Shown here piece after piece: positions 55,044-63,888 of a stretch of 64,000 bases of DNA. Below the pieces are notes generated by a model that ran no database searches, was not told where the DNA came from, and saw only the letters and a program-made list of their open reading frames with translations. The position numbers were made by a program, and so were the translations under genes. This DNA is from an uncultured Eubacteriales bacterium (lineage in GTDB: Bacteria; Bacillota; Clostridia; TANB77; CAG-508). Each line of letters begins with the position of its first letter. Position 1 is the first letter of the stretch. Where the stretch lies: positions 98,774-162,773 of the forward strand of contig CABUJR010000004.1 of the NCBI GenBank assembly GCA_902492015.1, read 5' to 3'.

Positions 55044-57095
55044 TTAATCTTCTATTGCTTGAGTAGGAACTTCAAATAGAGAAGTAAGTTTATTTGAGTT
55101 ATCAAACATGTTGTTAAATTGCAAGTAATGGTAATTTTCTATTAATTCAGAAAACTCTGTTTCCTCACTAAAATCATGATATTCATCATTTTTATCCATA
55201 TATCCATTTCCTGTAATTATAGGTATATTTTCACGCATTTCATCTAAAAACTCTAGATAAGGTGTTTTTTGAATGTTTGCAACATCTAAAACTAATGATG
55301 CTAAATAATTTGCACTTATATCTGTTAAATTTTTATATTTTTCAGTATCGATATCAAAATTAGCCCAAATTAAAAACGGTGTTATATAAGTTTTTTCTGT
55401 AGCTTCTTTTGATGATGAATCAGAATAATTCTTTTCAAGTAAAGATTTATAAAATTCATCTTCAACATAAGGTTGATGGTCACCAAATAGTACAATAATA
55501 GTTGGTTCTTCCTGATTTTCAAAATAATTAATTAAGTATTCTAATGCTTCATCTGCAATTTTTATTAATGATAAATATTGATTTAATTTTGGGTATTGAC
55601 CATCTTCAGCAATTACGGTATTTATAAAATTCTCATCTGTATAACTGCCATGATTTTGCATTGTAAGAGTAAAGTTAAAGATTTTTTCATCTTCTGATTT
55701 ATCTTCATAAAGGTCTATAATATTTTTATATGTACTTAAATCACTTGGATACTCTCTAATAAACTCTAAATCTTTTAAAGTATTTATATGTAAAAATGAA
55801 TTAAACCCAAGTCTTGGATATGCCAAATTTCTATTATATCCTTGAGGATAATAACAATGTATTGCACTTGTTGTATAACCTTGAGATTTTAAAATTGTTG
55901 CAAGTGAATATGAGTTTCTTAAAACATATTGTTGATATGGAACTGTTCTTTTAGGAACAAAAGCCATAGAATTTGAAGTTAAGAATTCCCATTCACTATT
56001 AGGTGTTGTTGCACCAAAAATTGATACATGTAAATTACCTTTTATGGTATTTTTCTTAAGACTATTGAAAAATGGTAAATACTCTGTATTTGTTTTAAAA
56101 TCACCAATAACCTGCAAATCTGCAAAAGATTCATTCATTATAGCAATTATATTTGGATATTCGTAATTCTCGTCATGTTGTACAAAAGGAACTTCTATTG
56201 AAGAAGCAAGTTCTGTTACAGAATTTATATCATATCCTTCAGGTTCTTTGATAATAAGATTTCTAGATTGTTTAAAAAGGCTAGCAATTAATCCATTATT
56301 ATGATATTCCTCTTTAGGATCCCAGTTTTCATCAAGTTTATATTTATTAATCATATCTGTTGATAAAAATGAATATACAAAAGATACTGTAATAAATAAA
56401 ACTGTTGCACGAAATGCAATTTTTAATTTGTTGTTTTTAAAACTATCAATTTTTACTTTTCTAAGAACCCAAATTCCAATTATAAATAGTAAAACTCCAA
56501 CCACAAATTTTTTGGTAACAGTAAATTTGAAAGTTGGAAGAACAGTTAGAGCAACATTTAATGAGAAAATGTCCCATGGTACAAGAGGTGTTCCTCTAAA
56601 AGCTGTTATAAAATGGTTTACTACTCCTATGATAAGAGTTAGAAACATAGATAAATATAAACTAATTTTTATTTTTCCAACAAAACAATAAAAAAAGCAT
56701 ATAATAAAATATATGAATATAAAATTTAAACGCATTCTTTCTTTTTCAAAAATTAATTTTCCATTACAAAATAGTTGACAATACAAGTATATCATTAATG
56801 GAATAAAAATTAGTATAAATGCTTTTTTAAAAAGTTGCTTACGATTTTCTTTTAAAATTTCAAAAAACTTATCTAATTTAGTAAAATGATATAAATCTGC
56901 TAAGTGAAGTTTTGTTGCAATTTTAGAAAGAAAATTTATTAAAGGTTTTAATTTTGGACCTATCGTTTTTTTAATTTTTTTAAACTGTTTTTTAAAAAAT
57001 CTTTTTACTTTATTTGAGATTTTTGTTATTTTCTTTTTTATATTTCTTTTATATTTTTTTAGTTTATTTTTTAAATTTTTAAAAAAGTTTTTCAT
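55044..57095 (-). CDS. LTA synthase family sulfatase-fold membrane protein
   Basis: A 683-aa protein. The N-terminus is very Lys-rich (about 60 residues), followed by five to six membrane spans (about 85-260) and an extracellular alkaline-phosphatase-like domain. Metal and nucleophile motifs include NIIAIMNESF, GATTPNSEWEFL (catalytic Thr), LFGDHQPYV and PFLIWANF. Such enzymes transfer glycerol-phosphate or phosphoethanolamine to surface polymers. The gene points away from the DnaA-box region. Confidence 0.88.
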   Translation of the reverse strand: MKNFFKNLKNKLKKYKRNIKKKITKISNKVKRFFKKQFKKIKKTIGPKLKPLINFLSKIATKLHLADLYHFTKLDKFFEILKENRKQLFKKAFILIFIPLMIYLYCQLFCNGKLIFEKERMRLNFIFIYFIICFFYCFVGKIKISLYLSMFLTLIIGVVNHFITAFRGTPLVPWDIFSLNVALTVLPTFKFTVTKKFVVGVLLFIIGIWVLRKVKIDSFKNNKLKIAFRATVLFITVSFVYSFLSTDMINKYKLDENWDPKEEYHNNGLIASLFKQSRNLIIKEPEGYDINSVTELASSIEVPFVQHDENYEYPNIIAIMNESFADLQVIGDFKTNTEYLPFFNSLKKNTIKGNLHVSIFGATTPNSEWEFLTSNSMAFVPKRTVPYQQYVLRNSYSLATILKSQGYTTSAIHCYYPQGYNRNLAYPRLGFNSFLHINTLKDLEFIREYPSDLSTYKNIIDLYEDKSEDEKIFNFTLTMQNHGSYTDENFINTVIAEDGQYPKLNQYLSLIKIADEALEYLINYFENQEEPTIIVLFGDHQPYVEDEFYKSLLEKNYSDSSSKEATEKTYITPFLIWANFDIDTEKYKNLTDISANYLASLVLDVANIQKTPYLEFLDEMRENIPIITGNGYMDKNDEYHDFSEETEFSELIENYHYLQFNNMFDNSNKLTSLFEVPTQAIED

Positions 57096-57118
57096 GTAAG
57101 TAAAATCCTTTCAGAAAG

Positions 57119-57413
57119 TTTTCCACAATCTAATTTATTTCTATAATATAACATAAATTAGACAAAATGTGAAGTAAAAAAAATAAAAAATCTATAATAA
57201 TTTACTTGATGACAAAAGTTTGAAGAAACCTGAAAAAGTAAGAGATAAGTGCGATGTAAACCAAACAGATATACTGTACACATAAAAAATAAAAATAAAA
57301 AAATTGTTTTCCACAGAGGTAAAGTATTGTGAATAAAATATGTCGAAAAAATGTAGATATAATAATTATTCACAGAGTTATCCACATTATCCACAGAAAG
57401 AATATGTGTAAAA
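57119..57413. other. DnaA-box cluster, candidate replication-related region
   Basis: TTATCCACA twice in direct succession (57378-57386, 57387-57395), TTATTCACA (57366-57374), TTTTCCACA (57119-57127 and 57307-57315), TGTGAATAA (57328-57336, reverse box) and TGTGTAAAA (57405-57413, reverse box). A Spo0A box TGTCGAA lies among them at 57341-57347. Dense, perfect boxes next to a long AT tract resemble oriC, but neither dnaA nor dnaN is adjacent and most genes on both sides run rightward, so it may instead be a DnaA-titration or secondary cluster. Confidence 0.6.
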
Positions 57414-57419
57414 ATTGTT

Positions 57420-57640
57420 TGCATAATTTCAAAAATAATTTACATAATATTTTTTACAAAATTCAACAAAAAAATTAAATTATTTTATAGTTTATATTTT
57501 TATATTATATATTATTGATATAATAAATTAATTATGATATTAATATATTATATTAATAATTATGTTATGCTTAAAATAATATATAAACTATAGGAATATT
57601 TTTTATAATTTATGTGGAATTTGATGTAGAGTATAACTGA
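57420..57640. other. Very AT-rich tract, possible DNA unwinding element
   Basis: Almost pure A/T for about 200 bases with TATTATATATTATTGATATAAT-like stretches, directly to the right of the DnaA boxes. No ORF. Fits an unwinding element if the boxes form an origin. Confidence 0.4.
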
Positions 57641-57694
57641 AGATAAAATTATTAAATTTATTATGAATTTAATAAATAACTTTGGGAGGAAAAT

Positions 57695-58315
57695 ATGAAT
57701 TATTATTTTGATTTTGATAATACATTATATGAAACTGCAAAGCTTACAGAAATTATGCTGAATGCCATAGCAAATTCAATTTTTAATGAAACAGGAAAAA
57801 ATTTAAAAGATTTAAGAAAATATGCTGAAGAAAATTTTAATTCTACTACTGGAAATATTTTTGACTTTGCAGAAGATATGGCAAAAATTTTTAAAGCTGA
57901 TAAAGATAAAGTGTTAGAAGATCTAAATAACTCTATATATAATGGAAAAGATGTTGTTTTTGAAGATGCAAGAAGATTTGTGGAAAAATTGTATAAAAGT
58001 GACAACAAATTGCATATATTAACTTATATACCAGATAAAAAAAATCATGATTATCAAATGAAAAAAATAATTGGTTCAGGAATTGCAAAATATTTCAGCT
58101 CTATAATAATTACTTCAGAATATAAATTTAATTTAAGTTTAGATTATGAAAATGGAATATTTTTTGATGATGACCCAAGAGATTTAAATGGGTTATTTGA
58201 GAAGAAACCAATAAAAGTAATAAGAATTAGAAAAGAAAATAATAAGCGTTCAAAAATAGATATAGAAAATAAAGATATAGAAGAATATAATTCGTTTGAT
58301 GATATAAAACTATAA
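57695..58315 (+). CDS. HAD-superfamily hydrolase
   Basis: A 206-aa protein with motif I DFDNTLY, a helical cap, motif II-like LTYIPDK and motif IV DDDPRDLNG. Substrate unknown; the small helical cap suggests a phosphomonoesterase. GGGAGG before the ATG. Confidence 0.75.
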   Translation: MNYYFDFDNTLYETAKLTEIMLNAIANSIFNETGKNLKDLRKYAEENFNSTTGNIFDFAEDMAKIFKADKDKVLEDLNNSIYNGKDVVFEDARRFVEKLYKSDNKLHILTYIPDKKNHDYQMKKIIGSGIAKYFSSIIITSEYKFNLSLDYENGIFFDDDPRDLNGLFEKKPIKVIRIRKENNKRSKIDIENKDIEEYNSFDDIKL

Positions 58316-58371
58316 ATTTATTTCATAAAAGAAAAAATTTATAAATACCAATGTATTTTTCTAAAATTCGG

Positions 58372-58400
58372 TTGACATATTATCTTATGTGTTGTAAAAT
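58372..58400 (+). promoter_or_regulatory. Promoter of the glyS T-box leader
   Basis: TTGACA (58372-58377), 17-nt spacer, TAAAAT (58395-58400). Confidence 0.7.
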
Positions 58401-58423
58401 AAATACCATAAATATATTAATTG

Positions 58424-58613
58424 CGATGAAAAAGAGGGAACATATAAGAAAATTAATTTAAAGTGAGTTTGTGATAGTGAGAAACAAATAATTAATAATA
58501 TGTTTTGGAGCTTTGGAGCAATATTAATGAAGGTGGGTAGAAAATACCAATTAGGGTGGAACCGCGTAAGTCAGCTTACGTCCCTAGCTTTATGCTAAGG
58601 ATGTAAGCTTTTT
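58424..58613 (+). promoter_or_regulatory. T-box riboswitch controlling glyS
   Basis: T-box core AGGGTGGAACCGCG (58553-58566) and attenuator AGCTTACGTCCCTAGC / GCTAAGGATGTAAGCT with T-run (58573-58613). Uncharged tRNA-Gly would relieve termination. Confidence 0.9.
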
Positions 58614-58689
58614 GTTTTGCAAATATCCTTAGTAAAATTATATGAAGAAAGCCATATCTTCATAAAATTATAAAGAGGAGGTTTTAATT

Positions 58690-60072
58690 ATGGTAGAATC
58701 AATGGAAAAAATTGTAAATTTATGTAAGGCAAGAGGATATGTTTATCCTGGATCAGAAATTTATGGAGGACTTGCAAATACTTGGGATTATGGACCACTT
58801 GGAGTTGAACTAAAAAATAATGTAAAAAAAGCATGGATGAAAAAATTTGTTCAAGAAAACAAATATAATGTAGGACTAGATGCAGCAATATTAATGAATC
58901 CACAAGTATGGGTAGCCTCAGGACATGTTGGAGGATTTTCAGACCCACTAATAGATTGCAAAGAATGTAAAACAAGACATAGAGCAGATAAACTTATAGA
59001 AGAATGGGCTCATGAAAATGGAAAAGATATGATAGCAGACGGTATGTCTGATGAAGAAATGATAAAATTTATGGATGATAATAAAATAAATTGTCCAGAT
59101 TGTGGAGCACACAATTTTACAGATATAAGAAAATTTAATTTAATGTTTAAAACATTTCAAGGTGTAACAGAAGATGCAAAAGCAGAAATATATTTAAGAC
59201 CAGAAACAGCACAAGGTATATTTGTAAATTTTAAAAATGTAATGAGAACAACAAGAAGAAAACTTCCAATGGGAATTGCACAAATAGGAAAGGCTTTCAG
59301 AAACGAAATTACTCCTGGAAACTTCACATTTAGAACAAGAGAATTTGAACAAATGGAACTTGAATTTTTCTGTAAACCAGGAACTGATTTAGAGTGGCAT
59401 AAATATTGGAAAGATTATTGTAAAAATTGGTTGTTAAGTTTAGGAATGTTAGAAGAAAATATTAGATTAAGAGATCACTCAAAAGAAGAATTATCACATT
59501 ATAGTAATGGAACAACAGATATAGAATTTGCATTTCCATTTGGTTGGGGAGAACTATGGGGAATAGCAGATAGAACAAATTTCGATTTAACACAACATAT
59601 GAATCATTCAAAAGAAGATATGAATTATTTAGATCCAGAAACTAATGAAAGATATGTTCCATATTGTATAGAGCCATCACTTGGAGCAGATAGAGTTGCA
59701 CTTGCTTTCTTATGTAATAGTTACTACGAAGAAGAGGTTGCAGAAGGAGATGTAAGAACAGTTTTAAAATTACATCCAGCTTTAGCACCATATAAAGTAG
59801 CAGTTCTTCCACTTTCTAAAAAATTATCTGAAAAAGCAGATGAAGTATATACAGAACTTTCAAAATATTTTATGTGTGATTATGATGAAGCAGGAAGTAT
59901 AGGAAAAAGATATAGAAGAGAAGATGAAATAGGAACACCATATTGTGTAACAATAGATTTTGATACATTAGAAGATGATTGCGTAACAGTAAGAGATAGA
60001 AATACAATGGAACAAATAAGAATCAAAATAGAAGATGTTGCAAAATATGTTGAAGAAAAATTAATATTTTAA
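58690..60072 (+). CDS. glyS: Glycyl-tRNA synthetase (alpha2 type)
   Basis: A 460-aa class II synthetase of the dimeric, eukaryote/Thermus-like type: [23 protein letters not shown], a zinc ribbon with CKECKTRH and [40 protein letters not shown], and the C-terminal anticodon domain. GAGGAGG before the ATG. Regulated by the T-box upstream. Confidence 0.96.
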   Translation: MVESMEKIVNLCKARGYVYPGSEIYGGLANTWDYGPLGVELKNNVKKAWMKKFVQENKYNVGLDAAILMNPQVWVASGHVGGFSDPLIDCKECKTRHRADKLIEEWAHENGKDMIADGMSDEEMIKFMDDNKINCPDCGAHNFTDIRKFNLMFKTFQGVTEDAKAEIYLRPETAQGIFVNFKNVMRTTRRKLPMGIAQIGKAFRNEITPGNFTFRTREFEQMELEFFCKPGTDLEWHKYWKDYCKNWLLSLGMLEENIRLRDHSKEELSHYSNGTTDIEFAFPFGWGELWGIADRTNFDLTQHMNHSKEDMNYLDPETNERYVPYCIEPSLGADRVALAFLCNSYYEEEVAEGDVRTVLKLHPALAPYKVAVLPLSKKLSEKADEVYTELSKYFMCDYDEAGSIGKRYRREDEIGTPYCVTIDFDTLEDDCVTVRDRNTMEQIRIKIEDVAKYVEEKLIF

Positions 60073-60137
60073 ATTGTATAATTAATGAAAAGGTGTAGAG
60101 CAGCTGATTTTAGCTACTCTATACTTAAGGAGAATAG

Positions 60138-60746
60138 ATGGAAATATTAGAAACATTTAATGAACTAAATAACAGCTTAAATACATTTTTGTTAAATGCA
60201 GGAATGTGGGCACCTCTTTTAAGTTCATTACTCATCGTTTTAGAAGCAATTTTTGCTTTTTTACCTTTATGTGTATTTGTAACAATAAATTTACTAACGA
60301 TGGGAGATATATTAGGAAGTGTTGTTTCGTATTGTTGTACTGTTGCAGGTTGTTTTTTTACATTTTTCCTTTGTAGAGTTGGTTTAAATCCAATTTTTCA
60401 GAAATTTATGAAAAATAAATCTGGTTTAACTAAATTTATGAATATGATAGACAACATGTCATTTTCAAAACTAGTATTAATAATATCTATACCATTAACT
60501 CCGTCATTTTTTGTTAATTTAGCTGCTGGATTATCTAAGATTCCTAAAAGAAAATACTTGTATGCTCTTGCATTTGGAAAAACAATTATTATTCTTTTCT
60601 GGGGATTTTTAGGGACAAGTTTAATTGACTGTTTAACAAACCCTTTGATGCTGATTAAAGTGGTGTTAATGATATTGGTTTGTAATTTAGTAAGTAAATT
60701 TATTAATAAGAAATTTGATTTAGACAATATTTTTGAAAACAAATAA
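60138..60746 (+). CDS. VTT-domain (TVP38/DedA-like) membrane protein
   Basis: A 202-aa protein with about five membrane spans. The VTT core is visible: FLCRVG after span 2 and the re-entrant SIPLTPSFFVNLAAGLSKIPKRKYL segment, with Pro/Gly-rich loop. Family members are lipid scramblases or transporters. AAGGAG before the ATG. Confidence 0.78.
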   Translation: MEILETFNELNNSLNTFLLNAGMWAPLLSSLLIVLEAIFAFLPLCVFVTINLLTMGDILGSVVSYCCTVAGCFFTFFLCRVGLNPIFQKFMKNKSGLTKFMNMIDNMSFSKLVLIISIPLTPSFFVNLAAGLSKIPKRKYLYALAFGKTIIILFWGFLGTSLIDCLTNPLMLIKVVLMILVCNLVSKFINKKFDLDNIFENK

Positions 60747-60765
60747 ATACGTTTTAAACAAAAAT

Positions 60766-60803
60766 AAAAAGAGATGAATTTGATTTAAATTCATCTCTTT
60801 TTT
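60766..60803 (+). terminator. Terminator after the VTT gene (duplicated at 62862)
   Basis: AAAAAGAGATGAATTT / AAATTCATCTCTTTTT hairpin with T-run. A copy at 62862-62898 differs by one loop base, including flanks ACAAAAATA and TGCAGATG. Confidence 0.85.
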
Positions 60804-61064
60804 ATGCAGATGAAAAAGTTCAAAGCTGTTTAATAGAATATTTATCAATATTTGTATAAGTATCCGCGTGCATACTGTGTGCAAATAAATACTATACAGA
60901 ACTAAAATTGAAATTTTTAAGTATATAATTTTAGAAATTTAATTTTGGTAAAAGTATACTTTTAGTAGGGGTAATTACATATATATTTACTTTAAAGACA
61001 TTTTTTATTACAATTTAAAAAAGTTTATATATAGTATAAAATAAAAAAGAAAAAAGAGGTAATT

Positions 61065-61640
61065 ATGTAAAAATCTAAAAAATTTTTATAATATTAATTG
61101 TTTGCTTATTCATATTATTTACAATAGTGATAGAATTATAATTTAATAAATTAAAAATATCTAAAAATAATTTAAGTCAAATTAATGACATTAATAAAAG
61201 AATTGAAAATTTAGAAGGACTAAAGGAATATAAAAGTTCTAATGTAGAAAAAAATAAAAAATACTAATTCTGTAAATTCGAGTCCGTATGTTTCAGACAA
61301 TAGTTCTATAGATAATTCAAATGACAATTCAAATACAAAAGCAACAGATATAGAATTTGATAATTCTCCAGAAAATGTAACTATAACTGTTATAGAAGAT
61401 ACAATAACAAATATATTTGCTTAAATATTAATAAAAGATACTTATGAAATCAGTTACGCATGGAAGGAAAGTTTCGTTTACAAGAAAAATTAAATAATAA
61501 TTGGAAAGATGTTACACCAATTAAAGATTTAAATTTTGTAACAAGATAATATAACCTAGATGATAATCAAGAATTAGTTTTTAAAACTAATTCTTGATTA
61601 TTATGGACCTTTAGAAAAAGGAACATATAGAAAGTAAAGC
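61065..61640 (+). pseudogene. Decayed gene for an anchored lipoprotein-like protein with Ig-like domain
   Basis: An AGAGGT RBS and ATG are followed at once by TAA; scattered stops and shifts break a once-coherent frame. Pieces: a membrane anchor (IILIVCLFILFTIVIE), a coiled coil (NDINKRIENLEGLKEYKS), an Asn/Ser-rich linker, then EISYAWKES, RLQEKLNNNWKDVTPIKD, an acidic strand and YYGPLEKGTYR, spread over two frames. The last pieces resemble the W..L.Y..L..G.YR pattern of Big_14-type immunoglobulin-like domains in clostridial lipoproteins. The stretch 60804-61064 before it is AT-rich with no gene. Confidence 0.55.
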
Positions 61641-61693
61641 CAAATTATTATACCATTATTCATAGAAATACATCTTACTATAAATAAAATTTG

Positions 61694-61722
61694 TTGATAT
61701 AAAAAAGTTATTGTGATAATAT
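61694..61722 (+). promoter_or_regulatory. Promoter of the 61.8-kb gene
   Basis: TTGATA (61694-61699), 17-nt spacer, TAATAT (61717-61722). Confidence 0.5.
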
Positions 61723-61752
61723 AGAAGTAGTATTAAAATATAGGAGGGCTTT

Positions 61753-62604
61753 ATGGATGAAAGAAGAGAAAAAGTAATTGAGTTTTTAAAAAGTAATGGT
61801 GTTAATGAAGATTTTTTAAGTAAACCTGGAATTGTTGAATTATGTATTAGAGAATATTTACAAGGTAGAACAGATATTAATTTTGATGGAGAAAGACTAA
61901 AATTTGGAAATTATACATTTAAGACTGATAGTATTTCATATTATTATGATACTGAAGTTCTATATGGAAACAATTATTCAAGTGTCGACGGAAATATTTC
62001 TCTTAATGAATATGGAATTCCAATTGAAATGACAGAATATAGTGAAACGCATGGATGGATGGATGGTGATTTATCAAGTAGTACAAAATTGGTGCGTCAA
62101 AACGGCAAAATAATAAGCAAGCAATATTCAAAAGATGAAGAATATTTTGATTCTGGTAAAGCAATACTTGATGTAAGCAAAACTGCTTTATCTCATTCAC
62201 GTGAAAAAAGGACAGCAGATAGTATATTAGAAGAATTTGATAAAAATGCTGAATATATAGTTCAAAACTATCCTCAAACAGAAACATATTATAAACAATT
62301 AAGAGAACAAGTTATAAAAGCGATAAGAGAAGAATACTTAAGTGATCCAATGAGAACTTCTATCGATATCAGTGAAAGTACAAATGTAGTAATTTCACCA
62401 GAAGAATATCAAAATTTAATTCAAAAATTATGTACAGATATTGAAAGTTTAAATGAAAAAAATAAGTCTTTAACTACTAGATTAGGTATAGCTTTAAATT
62501 TTTGTGAAAGAGTTAGAAACAGCAAAATGGGTCAGATTTTTTTTGGAAGAGATATAAAAAGGTTGCCTAAAGGTACTATAGATGATTCTGATATCAATAG
62601 GTAA
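61753..62604 (+). CDS. Unknown soluble protein, 283 aa
   Basis: Starts MDERREKVIEFLKSNG after TAGGAGGG; the first 60 residues look like a small helical domain, then a beta-rich Tyr/Asp/Gly region (about 50-115), then helices ending in a coiled coil (about 205-250). No signal peptide. No family recognised. Codon use is native. Confidence 0.65.
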   Translation: MDERREKVIEFLKSNGVNEDFLSKPGIVELCIREYLQGRTDINFDGERLKFGNYTFKTDSISYYYDTEVLYGNNYSSVDGNISLNEYGIPIEMTEYSETHGWMDGDLSSSTKLVRQNGKIISKQYSKDEEYFDSGKAILDVSKTALSHSREKRTADSILEEFDKNAEYIVQNYPQTETYYKQLREQVIKAIREEYLSDPMRTSIDISESTNVVISPEEYQNLIQKLCTDIESLNEKNKSLTTRLGIALNFCERVRNSKMGQIFFGRDIKRLPKGTIDDSDINR

Positions 62605-62695
62605 TAAAAAATTCAAAGAAGCCTGTTTTATGGTTATAAGTTATCAAATAAATTAATGGCTGACAGCTTAAGAGAATAAAATTTAATTCAAATAT

Positions 62696-62722
62696 AAAAA
62701 GGACTGATTTCAGTCCTTTTTT
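62696..62722 (+). terminator. Terminator after the 61.8-kb gene
   Basis: AAAAAGGACTGA / TCAGTCCTTTTTT; immediately followed by a GTGCA-rich tract. Confidence 0.8.
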
Positions 62723-62756
62723 CGTGCAAATGCTCCGTGCATATTCCGTGCAGAAA
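62723..62756. repeat. CGTGCA triple repeat
   Basis: CGTGCA occurs three times within 34 bases (CGTGCAAATGCT, CCGTGCATATT, CCGTGCAGAAA). Related GTGCA-containing strings follow the terminators at 60766 and 62862. It may be a recombinase attachment remnant. Confidence 0.35.
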
Positions 62757-62861
62757 CTAAAAATTAATGAATAATTTTGAATAATGTTAAAATTATATTG
62801 AATAATGAAAAAGATCTGTAAATCAGTAGTATCATATTACTAAATATATTTGAACAAAAAT

Positions 62862-62898
62862 AAAAAGAGATGAATTTGGTTTAAATTCATCTCTTTTT
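62862..62898 (+). terminator. Orphan terminator, copy of the one at 60766
   Basis: Same hairpin AAAAAGAGATGAATTT / AAATTCATCTCTTTTT, but with no gene directly upstream. The stretch 62605-63237 holds no gene; it contains terminators, this copy and AT-rich DNA. Confidence 0.7.
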
Positions 62899-63081
62899 GG
62901 TGCAGATGTACGGCACGGAATGGCTTAAAATGTATAATATTCTAGGTTTTCTGCAACTAAACGGGTGGTAAATTGGGAAAAATATAAATTTATAAATCAA
63001 TAATGATGAATATTGTTGAATAATTATATGATATATTTTATAACAATTATTTATATTATATTCAAAATAATGGAAAAATTA

Positions 63082-63110
63082 TTGACCCTTAATAAAATAT
63101 ACGTTATAAT
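63082..63110 (+). promoter_or_regulatory. Promoter of the secreted islet protein gene
   Basis: TTGACC (63082-63087), 17-nt spacer, TATAAT (63105-63110). Leader about 120 nt. Confidence 0.72.
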
Positions 63111-63237
63111 TTAAAACGCATTGTGTGTTTTAGGCGATGCAACTGCATTTGCAAAATAGTATCAATTTTATTGAGCAAATGTAGTAGAATATGGGGATAT
63201 TTTGTTTTTCGTTATCAATATTGGAGGTATGTACAAC

Positions 63238-63726
63238 ATGAAAACAAATATTTCAAGAAAAATCATGAGCATGATTCTGTGTGCTATTATGCTGTTTGCT
63301 ACGGCAGTACCGGCATTTGCAGCAGAATCCAAAACGGAAACATCAGAAATTGTACTGAATGAAGTATCAACGGCGAGTGGAGAAGTATATTATGGAAATA
63401 AGTGGTTGGAACCTGGAAGATATACTGGAGACCCTTATTTTACGGTTTCTTGTCCATTAGACGGAACATTTTATGCTACTTTTGAATTGAAGGCATCTGA
63501 TACCAATTCTGATGCAACACTTTACGTTGAGTATCCTAACGGAAATACTAGGTTGGTACCAATAACCTTAAATTCCAACAATAAACCGGTATATAAGCTC
63601 AGCTTGTACTATACTGGTAGTGGAACTACTTATAAAATCCACTATGTAGGATATACACAGACTGGTATGCGTCTGATGTGTTGGATGTACAAAGATAAAC
63701 CAGATGATTATGACGATTACCATTAA
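63238..63726 (+). CDS. Small secreted protein of unknown function, foreign-looking islet gene
   Basis: A 162-aa protein with a clear signal peptide (MKTNISRKIMSMILCAIMLF... cleavage at AFA-AES, about residue 28) and a mature beta-rich domain of about 130 residues with many Tyr, Thr and Gly, ending in an acidic DDYDDYH tail. The tail could bind metal. TTGGAGG supports ATG 63238 over 63229, which lies too close to the RBS. GC is higher than the flanks. Own promoter and terminator. Confidence 0.75.
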   Translation: MKTNISRKIMSMILCAIMLFATAVPAFAAESKTETSEIVLNEVSTASGEVYYGNKWLEPGRYTGDPYFTVSCPLDGTFYATFELKASDTNSDATLYVEYPNGNTRLVPITLNSNNKPVYKLSLYYTGSGTTYKIHYVGYTQTGMRLMCWMYKDKPDDYDDYH

Positions 63727-63782
63727 TTTTTTTAACAATTTAATAATGTGAGTTTCTAAATACTTATCCCCATATTCGAATT

Positions 63783-63807
63783 AAAGAGGCAGAAATGCCT
63801 CTTTTTT
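63783..63807 (+). terminator. Terminator after the secreted islet gene
   Basis: AAAGAGGCA / TGCCTCTTT with GAAA tetraloop, T6. Confidence 0.88.
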
Positions 63808-63888
63808 CTTTTCGATTATAAAAAATAATTGAAAATATATTAATATAATAATATAATGTTTATAATATACGTGAAAGGAGTAAATATA

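Noticed and set aside
57307..57413. Region called outright as the chromosomal oriC
   Set aside because: No dnaA/dnaN neighbours and no switch in gene orientation; recorded only as a DnaA-box cluster.
57158..57424. Minus-strand ORF of 88 codons in the DnaA-box region
   Set aside because: It is formed from the DnaA boxes and AT tract, lacks an RBS, and its protein is a low-complexity hydrophobic string.
60867..62756. GTGCA repeats as a CRISPR array
   Set aside because: Units are short and irregularly spaced, with no constant repeat or spacer length and no cas genes.
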